Assembly: GCA_003694205.1 (NCBI GenBank)
Contig: RFKS01000258.1
Coordinates: 1 to 8,583, forward strand
Reading direction: 5' to 3'
DNA from: Alphaproteobacteria bacterium
GTDB lineage: Bacteria; Pseudomonadota; Alphaproteobacteria; Sphingomonadales; Rhodothalassiaceae
Length of the DNA: 8,583 nucleotides
The notes under the pieces were generated by a model. The model had not been told where the DNA came from and made no database searches. It worked only from the letters and a program-made list of their open reading frames with translations. Of this stretch, positions 1 through 7,005 are shown in pieces (the first letter of the stretch is position 1; every line of letters begins with the position of its first letter). The position numbers and the translations under genes were made by a program.

Positions 1-1582
1 AAACAATAGGAAGCGATGGTGCCCAAACGACGAAAATTCGTCAAAGGATTCACAGTCCAGCAATAACGAAAAACAGAAAAAGGATGAGTCGCGCAAGCTT
101 CAGAGTTTTCCATTCTTTCCGCTTTTCCGTGACGTCCTGTTCTATATCCCTTCAAACGAAACGTTCTCGCGTCTCAGGGAAAGCGATCCGAAAAAGAAAA
201 ATAGCGGAAAGAATGCTTCTGAAAAATTCGATACGCAATTTGAAATCGTTCTGGATTTTGTGGGGGACCGTTTTATGGAGCGCAATTTCGTAATACCCCA
301 CCCCGATAAGAACGGAAAGCTCCAACTGGACCCTAAAAAGGGCGCCGTGGTCCTCGCGGAAAACGAACGGAGCCCCGAGGACATCAGGAAGATTCTTGGC
401 TTGCGGGCATGGTATGCGCTCAACGTCTATGAGTACATGTTCGAAGAACCGCGGCAGATTTTCATCATCTGCCGACTGCCGCAAGAAACGACCGGGCAGC
501 GCCAAAGCGATCCTGTTCCGACCACGGGCAGCCGCCCGGAAAAGGCGCGCAAAGCTGGTGTCACGAGCAAGCCCCCTACGACGGAAACAGGCGGAGAGGC
601 CTCTGCCATGGACAAGGCGGAGGACACGTCGGATCGCGACGCAACGAAATTCTGGTCACGATTCAGGGTCCGCGAGGATGCGGACACCCTCACGCTTCCC
701 GTCAAACACAAGCTGGTGTCGCCGGCGAGCTTCAACCTGACGCACGATATCGAGGGCAAGAAAACCACTGTCGATCTGACAGCCGCCGTGGGGTTCCGTC
801 TACTCGAACGCCGCAAACGCCGTATCGGCACCATGATCTATGCCGGTTATCAGTTCAAGAACACCGATCAGAAGGAAGCGCCCGCGCCTGAAACGGGAGG
901 CGGGTCCGGCAACATGACGCCCATGAACCCCGGAACCGGCATGGAGGCCATGCCGAAGAAGAAGCCGAGCTCGGACGTCCGCGTGCTCACCCCGGGGATT
1001 CTGTTCGACGGGGTCTCGGTCTGGCCGCTGCCCTTTTTCGGAAACGAGCGCATCGTGACGCTCTTTTCCAACTGGACGTTGCGCGGGGAGGCAAATCTGA
1101 ACTTTGAGACCAACAGCACGGTTGGGCGTATCCTGCTCGTCCGTGACCTGACCGCCGCCGCCCGTCGCAATGAATCCGGCAAAGAAAACGCCGCCTGGGT
1201 GATGTGCGACGGCGAGCGCCGCATCTTCTCGCTCGGCTTTGCCTGCGACCTGAAGATCCTGGCCCAGCTCGACCATGTCTTCCACCGTGGCGAAAACGAC
1301 CTGAGCATTCCGCCGGAGCTCGCAAACGACCCCGCCTTCGGCCTCGGCACAGAGTTCGGATTTGCCCTCTCGCTTGACCATGTGAGGCTCAGGGCCTCTT
1401 ATCGCTATCTCGTAAATCTGGCGGGGGCACTGGACGACCAGTCGCGTTTTGAATCGAGCCTCAACATTCCGATCCTTCGCGACGACCGCTACACATGGCA
1501 GATCGCCTACATTCTCGGCGAGAATGTCGCTACATTCCAGAAAGAGGAAAAATTCACCTTTGGGGTCGCCATGAAATTCTGA
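1..1582 (+). CDS. Unrecognised protein with a probable outer-membrane beta-barrel C-terminus; 5' end outside window
   Basis: The frame has no stop codon from base 2 to the TGA at 1580-1582, about 526 codons, so the true start probably lies left of the window. The only in-window start candidates are GTG 260 and ATG 275 (a GGGGG run at 262-266 could serve as a weak ribosome site), and neither is followed by a signal peptide. Counting from GTG 260, residues 1-75 form a compact-looking segment, 76-128 a polar Pro/Thr/Lys-rich linker, 129-203 begin alternating beta-strand-like sequence, 204-239 are a Gly/Pro/Met-rich loop, and 240-440 are again beta-rich. The last residues, FTFGVAMKF, alternate polar and apolar and end in Phe, as is typical of outer-membrane barrels. 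Upstream residues (2-259) are Lys/Asn/Ser-rich and AT-rich, with third-position GC near 50% by hand count, somewhat above the segment mean. I do not recognise the family. The C-terminal frame is secure; the N-terminal extent is uncertain. Confidence 0.65.
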   Translation, partial: NNRKRWCPNDENSSKDSQSSNNEKQKKDESRKLQSFPFFPLFRDVLFYIPSNETFSRLRESDPKKKNSGKNASEKFDTQFEIVLDFVGDRFMERNFVIPHPDKNGKLQLDPKKGAVVLAENERSPEDIRKILGLRAWYALNVYEYMFEEPRQIFIICRLPQETTGQRQSDPVPTTGSRPEKARKAGVTSKPPTTETGGEASAMDKAEDTSDRDATKFWSRFRVREDADTLTLPVKHKLVSPASFNLTHDIEGKKTTVDLTAAVGFRLLERRKRRIGTMIYAGYQFKNTDQKEAPAPETGGGSGNMTPMNPGTGMEAMPKKKPSSDVRVLTPGILFDGVSVWPLPFFGNERIVTLFSNWTLRGEANLNFETNSTVGRILLVRDLTAAARRNESGKENAAWVMCDGERRIFSLGFACDLKILAQLDHVFHRGENDLSIPPELANDPAFGLGTEFGFALSLDHVRLRASYRYLVNLAGALDDQSRFESSLNIPILRDDRYTWQIAYILGENVATFQKEEKFTFGVAMKF

Positions 1583-1712
1583 TCTCTCTCACGCCCGGCA
1601 TGCGACGGTGACCCGGCAAGAGGGCGTGCGCCCCCTTCTTGCATCGCGGGTGGAAGGGCTGCATCCTCGGATGTGCGGGACAGGGGGAGCGCGGTCCGGG
1701 GGTCGAGGACGA
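1583..1712. other. Intergenic gap between the barrel-like gene and the Crp/Fnr regulator
   Basis: This stretch separates two genes on the same strand and should hold the end of the first transcript and possibly the promoter of the second. A frame from GTG 1608 is open and continuous with the regulator, but its 35 extra residues are Gly/Arg-rich and precede the cyclic-nucleotide-binding fold, so I treat it as untranslated. I see no convincing -35/-10 pair. Confidence 0.4.
1618..1640 (+). terminator. Weak intrinsic-terminator-like hairpin
   Basis: Thirty-five bases after the stop of the left-edge gene, GGGC (1622-1625) pairs with GCCC (1630-1633) around a GTGC loop. AAG (1618-1620) pairs with CTT (1635-1637) across one A/C mismatch. 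Only a short CTTCTT-like tail follows instead of a T run, so termination may be weak. An alternative pairing of CCCTTC (1633-1638) with the GAAGGG further downstream would compete with it. Confidence 0.3.
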
Positions 1713-2366
1713 ATGCACGAGGACGACCGCGTCGCGGCGCTCGCCACCATCTTTGCCTGCCCGGCGAAGGTCGCGCACAGGCTCGACGCCTGCATGAGGG
1801 AAAAGCGTTTCGCCCACCGCGAGGTGGTGGCGCATCAGGGCGATGACATCGCACATTGCTGGCTGGTGATCGAGGGAGCCGCCGAAATTCTCTGTATTGG
1901 CGCAGCTGGGCAGGAGGCGTTGCTCATGATGCATGGACCGGGCGAAATGTTCGGTGCGTTTCCCGAGCCGACAGCAAGTCGCGCCGATATTCTTGCCAGG
2001 GGAGATCTTTTTACGCTCCGGATCGCGACGTCGGATCTTGTCGCGCTGGCGCGTACGCATGCTCGGCTTGCCGCCGGCCTTGCCGCCATTTTCGCGCGTC
2101 AGCTCGATTTCGTCCTCGATCGCATGGCGGCACGCACGACGCTCACCGCCGCCGGTCGTGTCTATGCCGAGCTCCTGCGTCTCGCCGGCGCGGAGGGGCG
2201 CATTACGCCGCCGCCCGTTCTCACCGCATTGGCGCTCGGTGTCCAGACGACGCGCGAGACCGCCTCACGCGCCGTCGCTGTTCTCGAGCGCCGGGGAATC
2301 ATCCGCCGTGATGGGGAGGCGCTTGTCATTGTCTCACGGCGGCTGCTCGAGGATCTTGTCGTCTAG
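1713..2366 (+). CDS. Crp/Fnr-family transcriptional regulator
   Basis: A 217-residue protein with Crp/Fnr architecture. An N-terminal cyclic-nucleotide-binding-like beta-roll spans about residues 10-115 (GEMFG at 77-81). A long dimerisation helix follows at about 118-140, then a winged helix-turn-helix at about 145-210 with recognition helix TTRETASRAVAVLERRG (179-195). R181, E182, S185 and R186 fall on the DNA-contacting positions of Crp and Fnr. The four cysteines (16, 27, 49, 61) do not form the Fnr N-terminal iron-sulfur cluster pattern. The Arg followed by Ser/Thr that Crp uses to bind the cAMP phosphate is not clearly conserved (SRAD at 89-92), so the signal is unknown. ATG 1713 is chosen over GTG 1608 because it gives normal family length and has GAGGA at 1705-1709, slightly close to the start. 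It converges on ccmI; regulation of ccm is possible but unproven. Confidence 0.88.
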   Translation: MHEDDRVAALATIFACPAKVAHRLDACMREKRFAHREVVAHQGDDIAHCWLVIEGAAEILCIGAAGQEALLMMHGPGEMFGAFPEPTASRADILARGDLFTLRIATSDLVALARTHARLAAGLAAIFARQLDFVLDRMAARTTLTAAGRVYAELLRLAGAEGRITPPPVLTALALGVQTTRETASRAVAVLERRGIIRRDGEALVIVSRRLLEDLVV

Positions 2367-2386
2367 GACGACTTTTCACGGCCGCC

Positions 2387-3532
2387 TCAGCCCCCCTCGC
2401 CGGGTGGCGGCTGCGGTGCCAGCCGGGCGAGCTCGCGCTCGATCAGGACACGCTCGGCGGCAGAGGCGTGGTCGCGGGCGCGCAGAAGGGCCTCCCGGGC
2501 ACCCGCCTCGTCACCAAGGACGGTGCGGGCGCGCGCCAGCCGCAACCAACCGGCGACGTCTTCGGGGTGCGCCACAAGCCGTGCGGCCAGGCGATCGACC
2601 ATGGCGTGAATCATTTTCTCGCGCTCCGCGGGCGCCATGTCGGCGGCCGCGGCAAGAAGGTCGGATCCGGCAGCCGCACGCGCCTTCCGGCGTGCGCTTT
2701 CCGTCTCGAGACGGGCGAGCTGTTCCGCGACCCCCGCCCGCCAAGGTGCGTCGGGCGGGGCTTCGGCAAGCAGCTTGCGCCAGGTCGCGATCGCCTCATT
2801 CGGCTTGTCGTCCTCAACCGCCGCCACCCCCGCATAGAAGCGGGCCGCCACATTCTGCGGATCGCGCCGGAGTGCTTCGGAGAAGGCGAGTCGCACCGCG
2901 GGCGTCGTGTGGCCGTCGGCGACCTCGAACAGCGCTTCGCCGAGCGCGGCATACAGTGTCGCATCGTCCGGATCGAGCGCAATGGCGCGGCTCCAGGCGC
3001 GCGCTGCCAGAGCCGGACGGCCGATCGCCATCGCCGAGCGGCCGAGCAGCTTCCAGCCGTCGAGGCGCTGGGGCTCCCGCTCCAGCCGTGCCGCGAGCTC
3101 CTCCACAAGCTGCGCCATTCCGGCGTCGTCGGCGGCCGCGGCACCGGTCTCCAGCGCGGTGGAATGCAAGCTCGCGGGCCGCGGACCGAGGCCGGGATGG
3201 CCCTCAAGGAGGTAGAGGGCGGCGCCAGCGCCAAGGCACAGGAGATAGACGGCAAGCACGAGGGGCAGCGGCAGCGGGCGACCCCTGGCCCTCTTCTCCG
3301 CCGCGGAGCCGAGACGCAGGATGCGGCGCTCGATCTCGGTGCGCGCGGCCGCTGCCTCGCTCGCCTCGATAAGGCCGGCGGCCAGCTCCTCCTCGAGCTC
3401 CGCGAGCTGGCGCCGATAGACCGCGAGATCCCGCGCCTTGCCATCCTGCAAATGGGCGCGCCGCAGGAGACCGAAGGCGGGTAGCGCCAGCGCCACGAGA
3501 GCGAGCGCGAGCAGGGGCGCCATGCCGGTCAT
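2387..3532 (-). CDS. ccmI: Cytochrome c maturation protein CcmI (TPR apocytochrome chaperone)
   Basis: CcmI binds the C-terminus of apocytochrome c in the periplasm and presents it to the CcmF/CcmH heme ligation complex. This 381-residue copy has the classic layout. The first membrane helix is at about 4-23, a cytoplasmic loop with a Leu/Glu-rich coiled coil at about 36-75, and the second helix at about 88-108. A large periplasmic region of TPR-like units follows (about 139-187, 188-260 and 309-357). Two units share VxxLAARLxxxP....GW..L.R, indicating an internal duplication. The protein is a single chain, with no split into separate CcmH/CcmI pieces. The ATG overlaps the ccmH stop (ATGA, 3529-3532) and has GGAG 7 bases upstream. 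It is the last gene of the operon, ending 20 bases from the convergent regulator gene. M4 is an alternative start. Confidence 0.93.
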   Translation of the reverse strand: MTGMAPLLALALVALALPAFGLLRRAHLQDGKARDLAVYRRQLAELEEELAAGLIEASEAAAARTEIERRILRLGSAAEKRARGRPLPLPLVLAVYLLCLGAGAALYLLEGHPGLGPRPASLHSTALETGAAAADDAGMAQLVEELAARLEREPQRLDGWKLLGRSAMAIGRPALAARAWSRAIALDPDDATLYAALGEALFEVADGHTTPAVRLAFSEALRRDPQNVAARFYAGVAAVEDDKPNEAIATWRKLLAEAPPDAPWRAGVAEQLARLETESARRKARAAAGSDLLAAAADMAPAEREKMIHAMVDRLAARLVAHPEDVAGWLRLARARTVLGDEAGAREALLRARDHASAAERVLIERELARLAPQPPPGEGG

Positions 3533-3996
3533 GCGGCGTCTCCATCCTTATCGAGAAGCCGCGCGAGGCGCGCCCGCTCGGTCTCGTCGAGGGGCGGCGG
3601 TGCGGTAAGGCGTCGCCGCCGTGCGCGGTGGAGCGCATAGGCGACGAGGGCAAGAAACAGCGCCGGCGGAAACAGCCACAGGATGAGCGTCGCCGGCTTG
3701 AATGGTGGCTCGAGCAGGACCCAGTCGCCGTAGCGCGCAACGAGATAGGCCTTGACCGCAGCCGCATCGTCGCCCGCGGCGACGCGCTGGCGCACGATCT
3801 GCCGCAGATCGCGCGCAAGGTCGGCGTTCGAGTCCTCGATCGACTGGTTCTGGCACACGAGACAGCGGATCTCGCGCATGATGGCGCGCGCCTCTGCCTC
3901 GGCTGCCGGATCGGCGAGCTGTGTCTCGTCGACGGCGACCGCCGCCGCGGCAGCAAGGGGTGCCAACAGCAGCAGCATGATGAGCATGCGCCTCAT
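3529..3996 (-). CDS. ccmH: Cytochrome c maturation protein CcmH (CcmL/CycL type thiol oxidoreductase)
   Basis: CcmH is a membrane-anchored periplasmic protein that, with CcmG, keeps the CXXCH cysteines of apocytochrome c reduced and works in the heme lyase complex with CcmF and CcmI. The 155-residue protein begins with a signal peptide (MRRMLIMLLLLAPLAAAAA). It then carries the family's redox motif IRCLVCQNQSIEDSNADLAR, with C45 and C48 and the conserved NQSI..S.A.LA.D.R helix. A C-terminal anchor helix lies at about 103-122, followed by a basic stretch. The length is typical of the short CcmH/CcmL form that goes with a separate ccmI. The ATG overlaps the ccmG stop (ATGA, 3993-3996), with GGGGAGA just upstream. 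No key residue is missing. Confidence 0.95.
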   Translation of the reverse strand: MRRMLIMLLLLAPLAAAAAVAVDETQLADPAAEAEARAIMREIRCLVCQNQSIEDSNADLARDLRQIVRQRVAAGDDAAAVKAYLVARYGDWVLLEPPFKPATLILWLFPPALFLALVAYALHRARRRRLTAPPPLDETERARLARLLDKDGDAA

Positions 3997-4529
3997 GGCG
4001 TCTCCCCGGCGGCCCGGATGGCGGCCCGGATCTCGTCCTGGTTGGCCGGCAGGATGGGACCGATATGCTTGTGGCGGATACGCCCGTCGCCGGAGACGAC
4101 ATAGGTCTCGGGCACGCCATAGACGCCGAGATCGATACCGACGCGGCCGTCGCGGTCGACGCCGATGCGCTCATAGGGATTGCCCAGCTCGGCGAGCATG
4201 GCGCGCGTATCCTCGGGCGCGTCCTTGTAGGCGATGCCGTAGATCGGCACGCCCTCGGCAGCGAGCGCGCTCAGGAAGGGGTGCTCGATACGACAGGGCG
4301 CGCACCAGGAGGCAAAGACATTGACCAGCACGACCTTGCCCTCGGCGAGGTCGCGCGAGGCGAGGCCGGGAATGCCCGCTTCGAGCGGTGGCAGGTCGAA
4401 TTCGGGCACCGGCTTGTCGATCAGCGGCGAAGGAATGACCCGCGGATCCTCGCCCGAAACGAGATACCAGGAAAATGCCCCAACGATGAGGAGAAAGGCC
4501 GCGACGGGCAGAAAATTGATCGGTCGCAT
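3993..4529 (-). CDS. ccmG: Thiol:disulfide interchange protein CcmG/DsbE
   Basis: CcmG is a periplasmic membrane-tethered thioredoxin that reduces apocytochrome c and/or CcmH, with electrons from the CcdA/DsbD transporter. The 178-residue form has one N-terminal membrane anchor (about 5-24). A thioredoxin fold follows, with catalytic FASWCAPC at 72-79, the acidic IEHP helix after it, and the conserved GVPETYVV segment (138-145) carrying the cis-proline P140. ATG 4529 is preferred over GTG 4547. It begins the MRPINFLPVA membrane segment and has a clear ribosome site, GGGAGAG (4536-4542), with 6 bases of spacing; the GTG would fall on the ccmF stop. It therefore starts 17 bases after the ccmF stop. 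It is the only ccm gene from C onward that does not overlap its upstream neighbour. Confidence 0.95.
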   Translation of the reverse strand: MRPINFLPVAAFLLIVGAFSWYLVSGEDPRVIPSPLIDKPVPEFDLPPLEAGIPGLASRDLAEGKVVLVNVFASWCAPCRIEHPFLSALAAEGVPIYGIAYKDAPEDTRAMLAELGNPYERIGVDRDGRVGIDLGVYGVPETYVVSGDGRIRHKHIGPILPANQDEIRAAIRAAGETP

Positions 4530-4535
4530 CAATGG

Positions 4536-4542
4536 CTCTCCC
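4536..4542 (-). promoter_or_regulatory. Ribosome binding site deciding the ccmG start
   Basis: On the minus strand this reads GGGAGAG, 6 bases before ATG 4529. It supports that ATG over the in-frame GTG at 4547, which has no such site at the right distance. Confidence 0.6.
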
Positions 4543-4546
4543 GACA

Positions 4547-6532
4547 CTATTCCGCCGGCACCGGAGACGCCTCGGAGCGCCGTGATCGCGCCGGCGCGCC
4601 GACCCGAAGGCGGCGATCACTCAGCGACAGCGCGCCGCCGGCGACCATGATCAACGCGCCGAGCCAGATCCAGGAGACGAGCGGCTTCATGTAGAGCCGC
4701 ACCGACCAGCGATCGGCACCCGTGGCATCGCCGATGACGGCATAGAGATCGCCCGACGGCAAGGGATGGATGGCGGCCTCGGTGGTGGTCATCGGCGGCG
4801 CCGTGAAGGTCCGCTCCTCGGGCTCGAGCACGGTCACGGCATGGCCTCCTTTCGCGACCGAGAAGCGCCCGCGGACGGCCGTGTAATTGGGCCCCACGAC
4901 CGGGCGCACGCCTTCGAAGGTGAAGGCGTAGGCTCCGACCTGCTCGGTATCGCCGGGCGCCATCACCGCAAGGCGCTCGACGGTCCAGGCCTCCGATGCG
5001 GTGATGCCGAAGATGCTGACCGCAAGCCCCAGATGCGCCAGCGCCATGCCGTAGTGCCGCCGCGGCAGGCCGGCGGCCCGTGCGAGGCTGTGCCCGAGCG
5101 GGATGTGGAAGAGGCGCACCCGCGCGGCCCATTCGCTGATCACCGCGGCGACAAGCCAGACCGCGAGCGCAAAGCCGAGAAAGGCCATCACCGGTCCCGC
5201 ACCATGGATCGCCCAGGCGAGCGGTAGCGCCGCCAGCGCCAGCAGCAATGCGAGGCGCAGGCTTCGCGCCGCGCGGCCGAGATCGCCGCGCTTCCAGGAG
5301 AGGAGCGGCCCGACGCCGAGGGCGAGCACGAGAAGCATCATCAGCGGCACGAAGGTGCGCGCGTAATAGGGCGCGCCGACGGAAATCTTGGCGCCGCTCA
5401 GGATGTCGAGAAAAAGCGGATAAAGCGTGCCGATGAAGACGATTGCGGTGGCCACCGAAAGCAGGATGTTGTTGAGGACGAGCGCGCTCTCGCGACTGAT
5501 TGCGGCAAAGAGACCGCCGCCCTCGAGCGTGTTCGCACGCCAGGCATAGAGAAGCAGCGAGCCGCCGATGGCGAGCGCGAGCAGGCCGAGGATGAAGACC
5601 CCGCGCGCGGGATCGACGGCGAAGGCGTGCACCGAGGTGAGCACCCCGGAACGCACGAGAAAGGTCCCGAGCAGGGACAGCGAGAAGGTCAAAATGGCGA
5701 GCAGGATCGTCCAGCGCTTGAGCGCGTCGCGCTTTTCCACGACGATCGCGGAATGGAGAAGCGCGGTGCCTGCAAGCCAGGGCATGAAGCTCGCATTCTC
5801 CACCGGATCCCAGAACCACCAGCCGCCCCAGCCGAGTTCGTAATAGGCCCACCAGCTTCCGAGCGCGATGCCGGCGGTGAGCGCCATCCAGGCGACGAGC
5901 ACCCAGGGCCGCATCCAGCGCGCCCAGGCGGGTCCGACGCGGCCCTCGATGAGTGCCGCGACGGCGAAGGAGAAGGCGACCGAAAAGCCGACATAGCCGA
6001 GATAGAGAAGCGGCGGATGAAAGGCGAGCCCGGGGTCCTGCAGGAGCGGGTTGAGGCCGCGCCCCTCGAGCGGTGCCGGATCGAGACGTGCGAACGGATT
6101 CGAGGTGAGGAGCAGGAAGAGAAGGAATCCGCTCGTGATCATCGCCTGCACGGCAAGGACCCGCGCTTTGAACAGCGCCGGCAGACTGCGCCCGAGAAGG
6201 GCGACGAGCGTGCCGAAAAAGCCCAGCATCAGAACCCAGAGGACGAGCGAGCCCTCGTGATTCCCCCACACGCCCGCGATCTTGTAGAGAAGCGGCTTTT
6301 CGGTGTGCGAGTTCTGCGCCACCACGAGCAGGCTGAAATCAGAGGTGACAAAAGCCTGCATCAGGCTTGCAAAGGCGACGGCGACAAGGAGAAATTGGCC
6401 GACCGCCAGCGGTGGGGCGAGTGCCACCAGGCGATCGTCGCCACGGGCCGCGCCCCAGAGCGGCAGCACGGCTCCGGCGAGCGCGAGGCCAAGCGCGAGG
6501 GCAAGCGCGAGATGACCGAGCTCCGGGCTCAT
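4547..6532 (-). CDS. ccmF: Cytochrome c heme lyase subunit CcmF
   Basis: CcmF is the large polytopic inner-membrane protein that accepts heme from holo-CcmE and joins it to the CXXCH of apocytochrome c with CcmH/CcmI. The 661-residue length matches the family. It is almost entirely transmembrane helices, except for a periplasmic domain near the C-terminus (about 515-620). The tryptophan-rich WWD signature reads GWGGWWFWDPVENASFMPWL (234-253). Candidate heme-ligand histidines are present: H172 in FHPPLLYLGY, H302 in VHAF, H260 in LLHS, and a late one, probably H500 in LAHLG. These match the periplasmic and transmembrane histidines known from E. coli CcmF. The start ATG overlaps the ccmE stop (ATGA, 6529-6532). 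The stop is TAG at 4547-4549. The last membrane helix (about 620-640) is followed by a short basic tail. Confidence 0.97.
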   Translation of the reverse strand: MSPELGHLALALALGLALAGAVLPLWGAARGDDRLVALAPPLAVGQFLLVAVAFASLMQAFVTSDFSLLVVAQNSHTEKPLLYKIAGVWGNHEGSLVLWVLMLGFFGTLVALLGRSLPALFKARVLAVQAMITSGFLLFLLLTSNPFARLDPAPLEGRGLNPLLQDPGLAFHPPLLYLGYVGFSVAFSFAVAALIEGRVGPAWARWMRPWVLVAWMALTAGIALGSWWAYYELGWGGWWFWDPVENASFMPWLAGTALLHSAIVVEKRDALKRWTILLAILTFSLSLLGTFLVRSGVLTSVHAFAVDPARGVFILGLLALAIGGSLLLYAWRANTLEGGGLFAAISRESALVLNNILLSVATAIVFIGTLYPLFLDILSGAKISVGAPYYARTFVPLMMLLVLALGVGPLLSWKRGDLGRAARSLRLALLLALAALPLAWAIHGAGPVMAFLGFALAVWLVAAVISEWAARVRLFHIPLGHSLARAAGLPRRHYGMALAHLGLAVSIFGITASEAWTVERLAVMAPGDTEQVGAYAFTFEGVRPVVGPNYTAVRGRFSVAKGGHAVTVLEPEERTFTAPPMTTTEAAIHPLPSGDLYAVIGDATGADRWSVRLYMKPLVSWIWLGALIMVAGGALSLSDRRLRVGAPARSRRSEASPVPAE

Positions 6533-7005
6533 GACCGGTCTTCCGCTCCTTCCGGGTGACCGCGCGCGCGAAGCTTCTCATAGACCTCGCGCGGCATATA
6601 GGTCTCGTCATGTTTGGCAAGCACCGTGTCGGCGGCAAAGACGCCGTCCACCCCGAGCCGGCCCTCGGCGATCACGCCCTGTCCCTCGCGAAAGAGGTCG
6701 GGGAGAATGCCGGTGAAGATGACCGGCACCCGCGTTTCGCCATCGGTGATCGCGAAGCGCACGCTCTTGCCGTCATCGAGGCGCTCGACACTGCCTTGCG
6801 CGACGAGTCCACCGAGTCGGAAGCGCTCGCCCGCCGGCGGACGGTCGGCGACGACATCGCTCGGCAGCCGGAAATAGAGAAGCGCATCCCCCATGGCATT
6901 GAAGATGAGAAAGGCGGCCGTGCCGAGGCCCGCAAGCGCGAGCAGGGCGAGGACGAGGCGGCGGCGCTTGCGCCGCCAGGCGCGGTTCCCGGCAAGGCGG
7001 CTCAT
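6529..7005 (-). CDS. ccmE: Periplasmic heme chaperone CcmE
   Basis: CcmE receives heme from CcmABCD, holds it covalently on a histidine, and delivers it to CcmF. This 158-residue protein has a basic N-terminus, a single membrane helix (about 17-36) and an OB-fold beta-barrel (about 42-127). The heme-binding motif LAKHDETYMP follows, with covalent ligand H132 and axial Tyr136. It is the histidine type, not the rare cysteine (CXXXY) variant of archaea and some sulfate reducers. ATG 7005 is preferred over GTG 7008 because GGGAGAA sits 5 bases upstream of the ATG and only 2 from the GTG. With that ATG it shares one base with the ccmD stop (TGATG). The stop overlaps the ccmF start. Confidence 0.96.
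   Translation of the reverse strand: MSRLAGNRAWRRKRRRLVLALLALAGLGTAAFLIFNAMGDALLYFRLPSDVVADRPPAGERFRLGGLVAQGSVERLDDGKSVRFAITDGETRVPVIFTGILPDLFREGQGVIAEGRLGVDGVFAADTVLAKHDETYMPREVYEKLRARGHPEGAEDRS

Noticed and set aside
1608..1712. N-terminal extension of the regulator from GTG 1608
   Set aside because: The Gly/Arg-rich residues do not match the family, and they overlap the putative terminator region.
1933..3372. 479-residue plus-strand open frame opposite the regulator and ccmI
   Set aside because: It is Arg/Pro/Ala-rich low-complexity translation, typical of the antisense of high-GC genes, and it overlaps two well-supported genes.
4515..4533. ATTGAT-N7-ATCAAT palindrome at the ccmG start, resembling an Fnr box
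   Set aside because: Fnr-type sites have a 4-base spacer (TTGAT-N4-ATCAA). Here it is 7, and the site lies inside the operon over a start codon.
4617..6269. 550-residue minus-strand frame inside ccmF
   Set aside because: It is an Arg-rich shifted frame of ccmF, which has the full family motifs in its own frame.
5627..6559. 310-residue plus-strand frame opposite ccmF
   Set aside because: It is a charged, repetitive antisense shadow with no recognisable domain.
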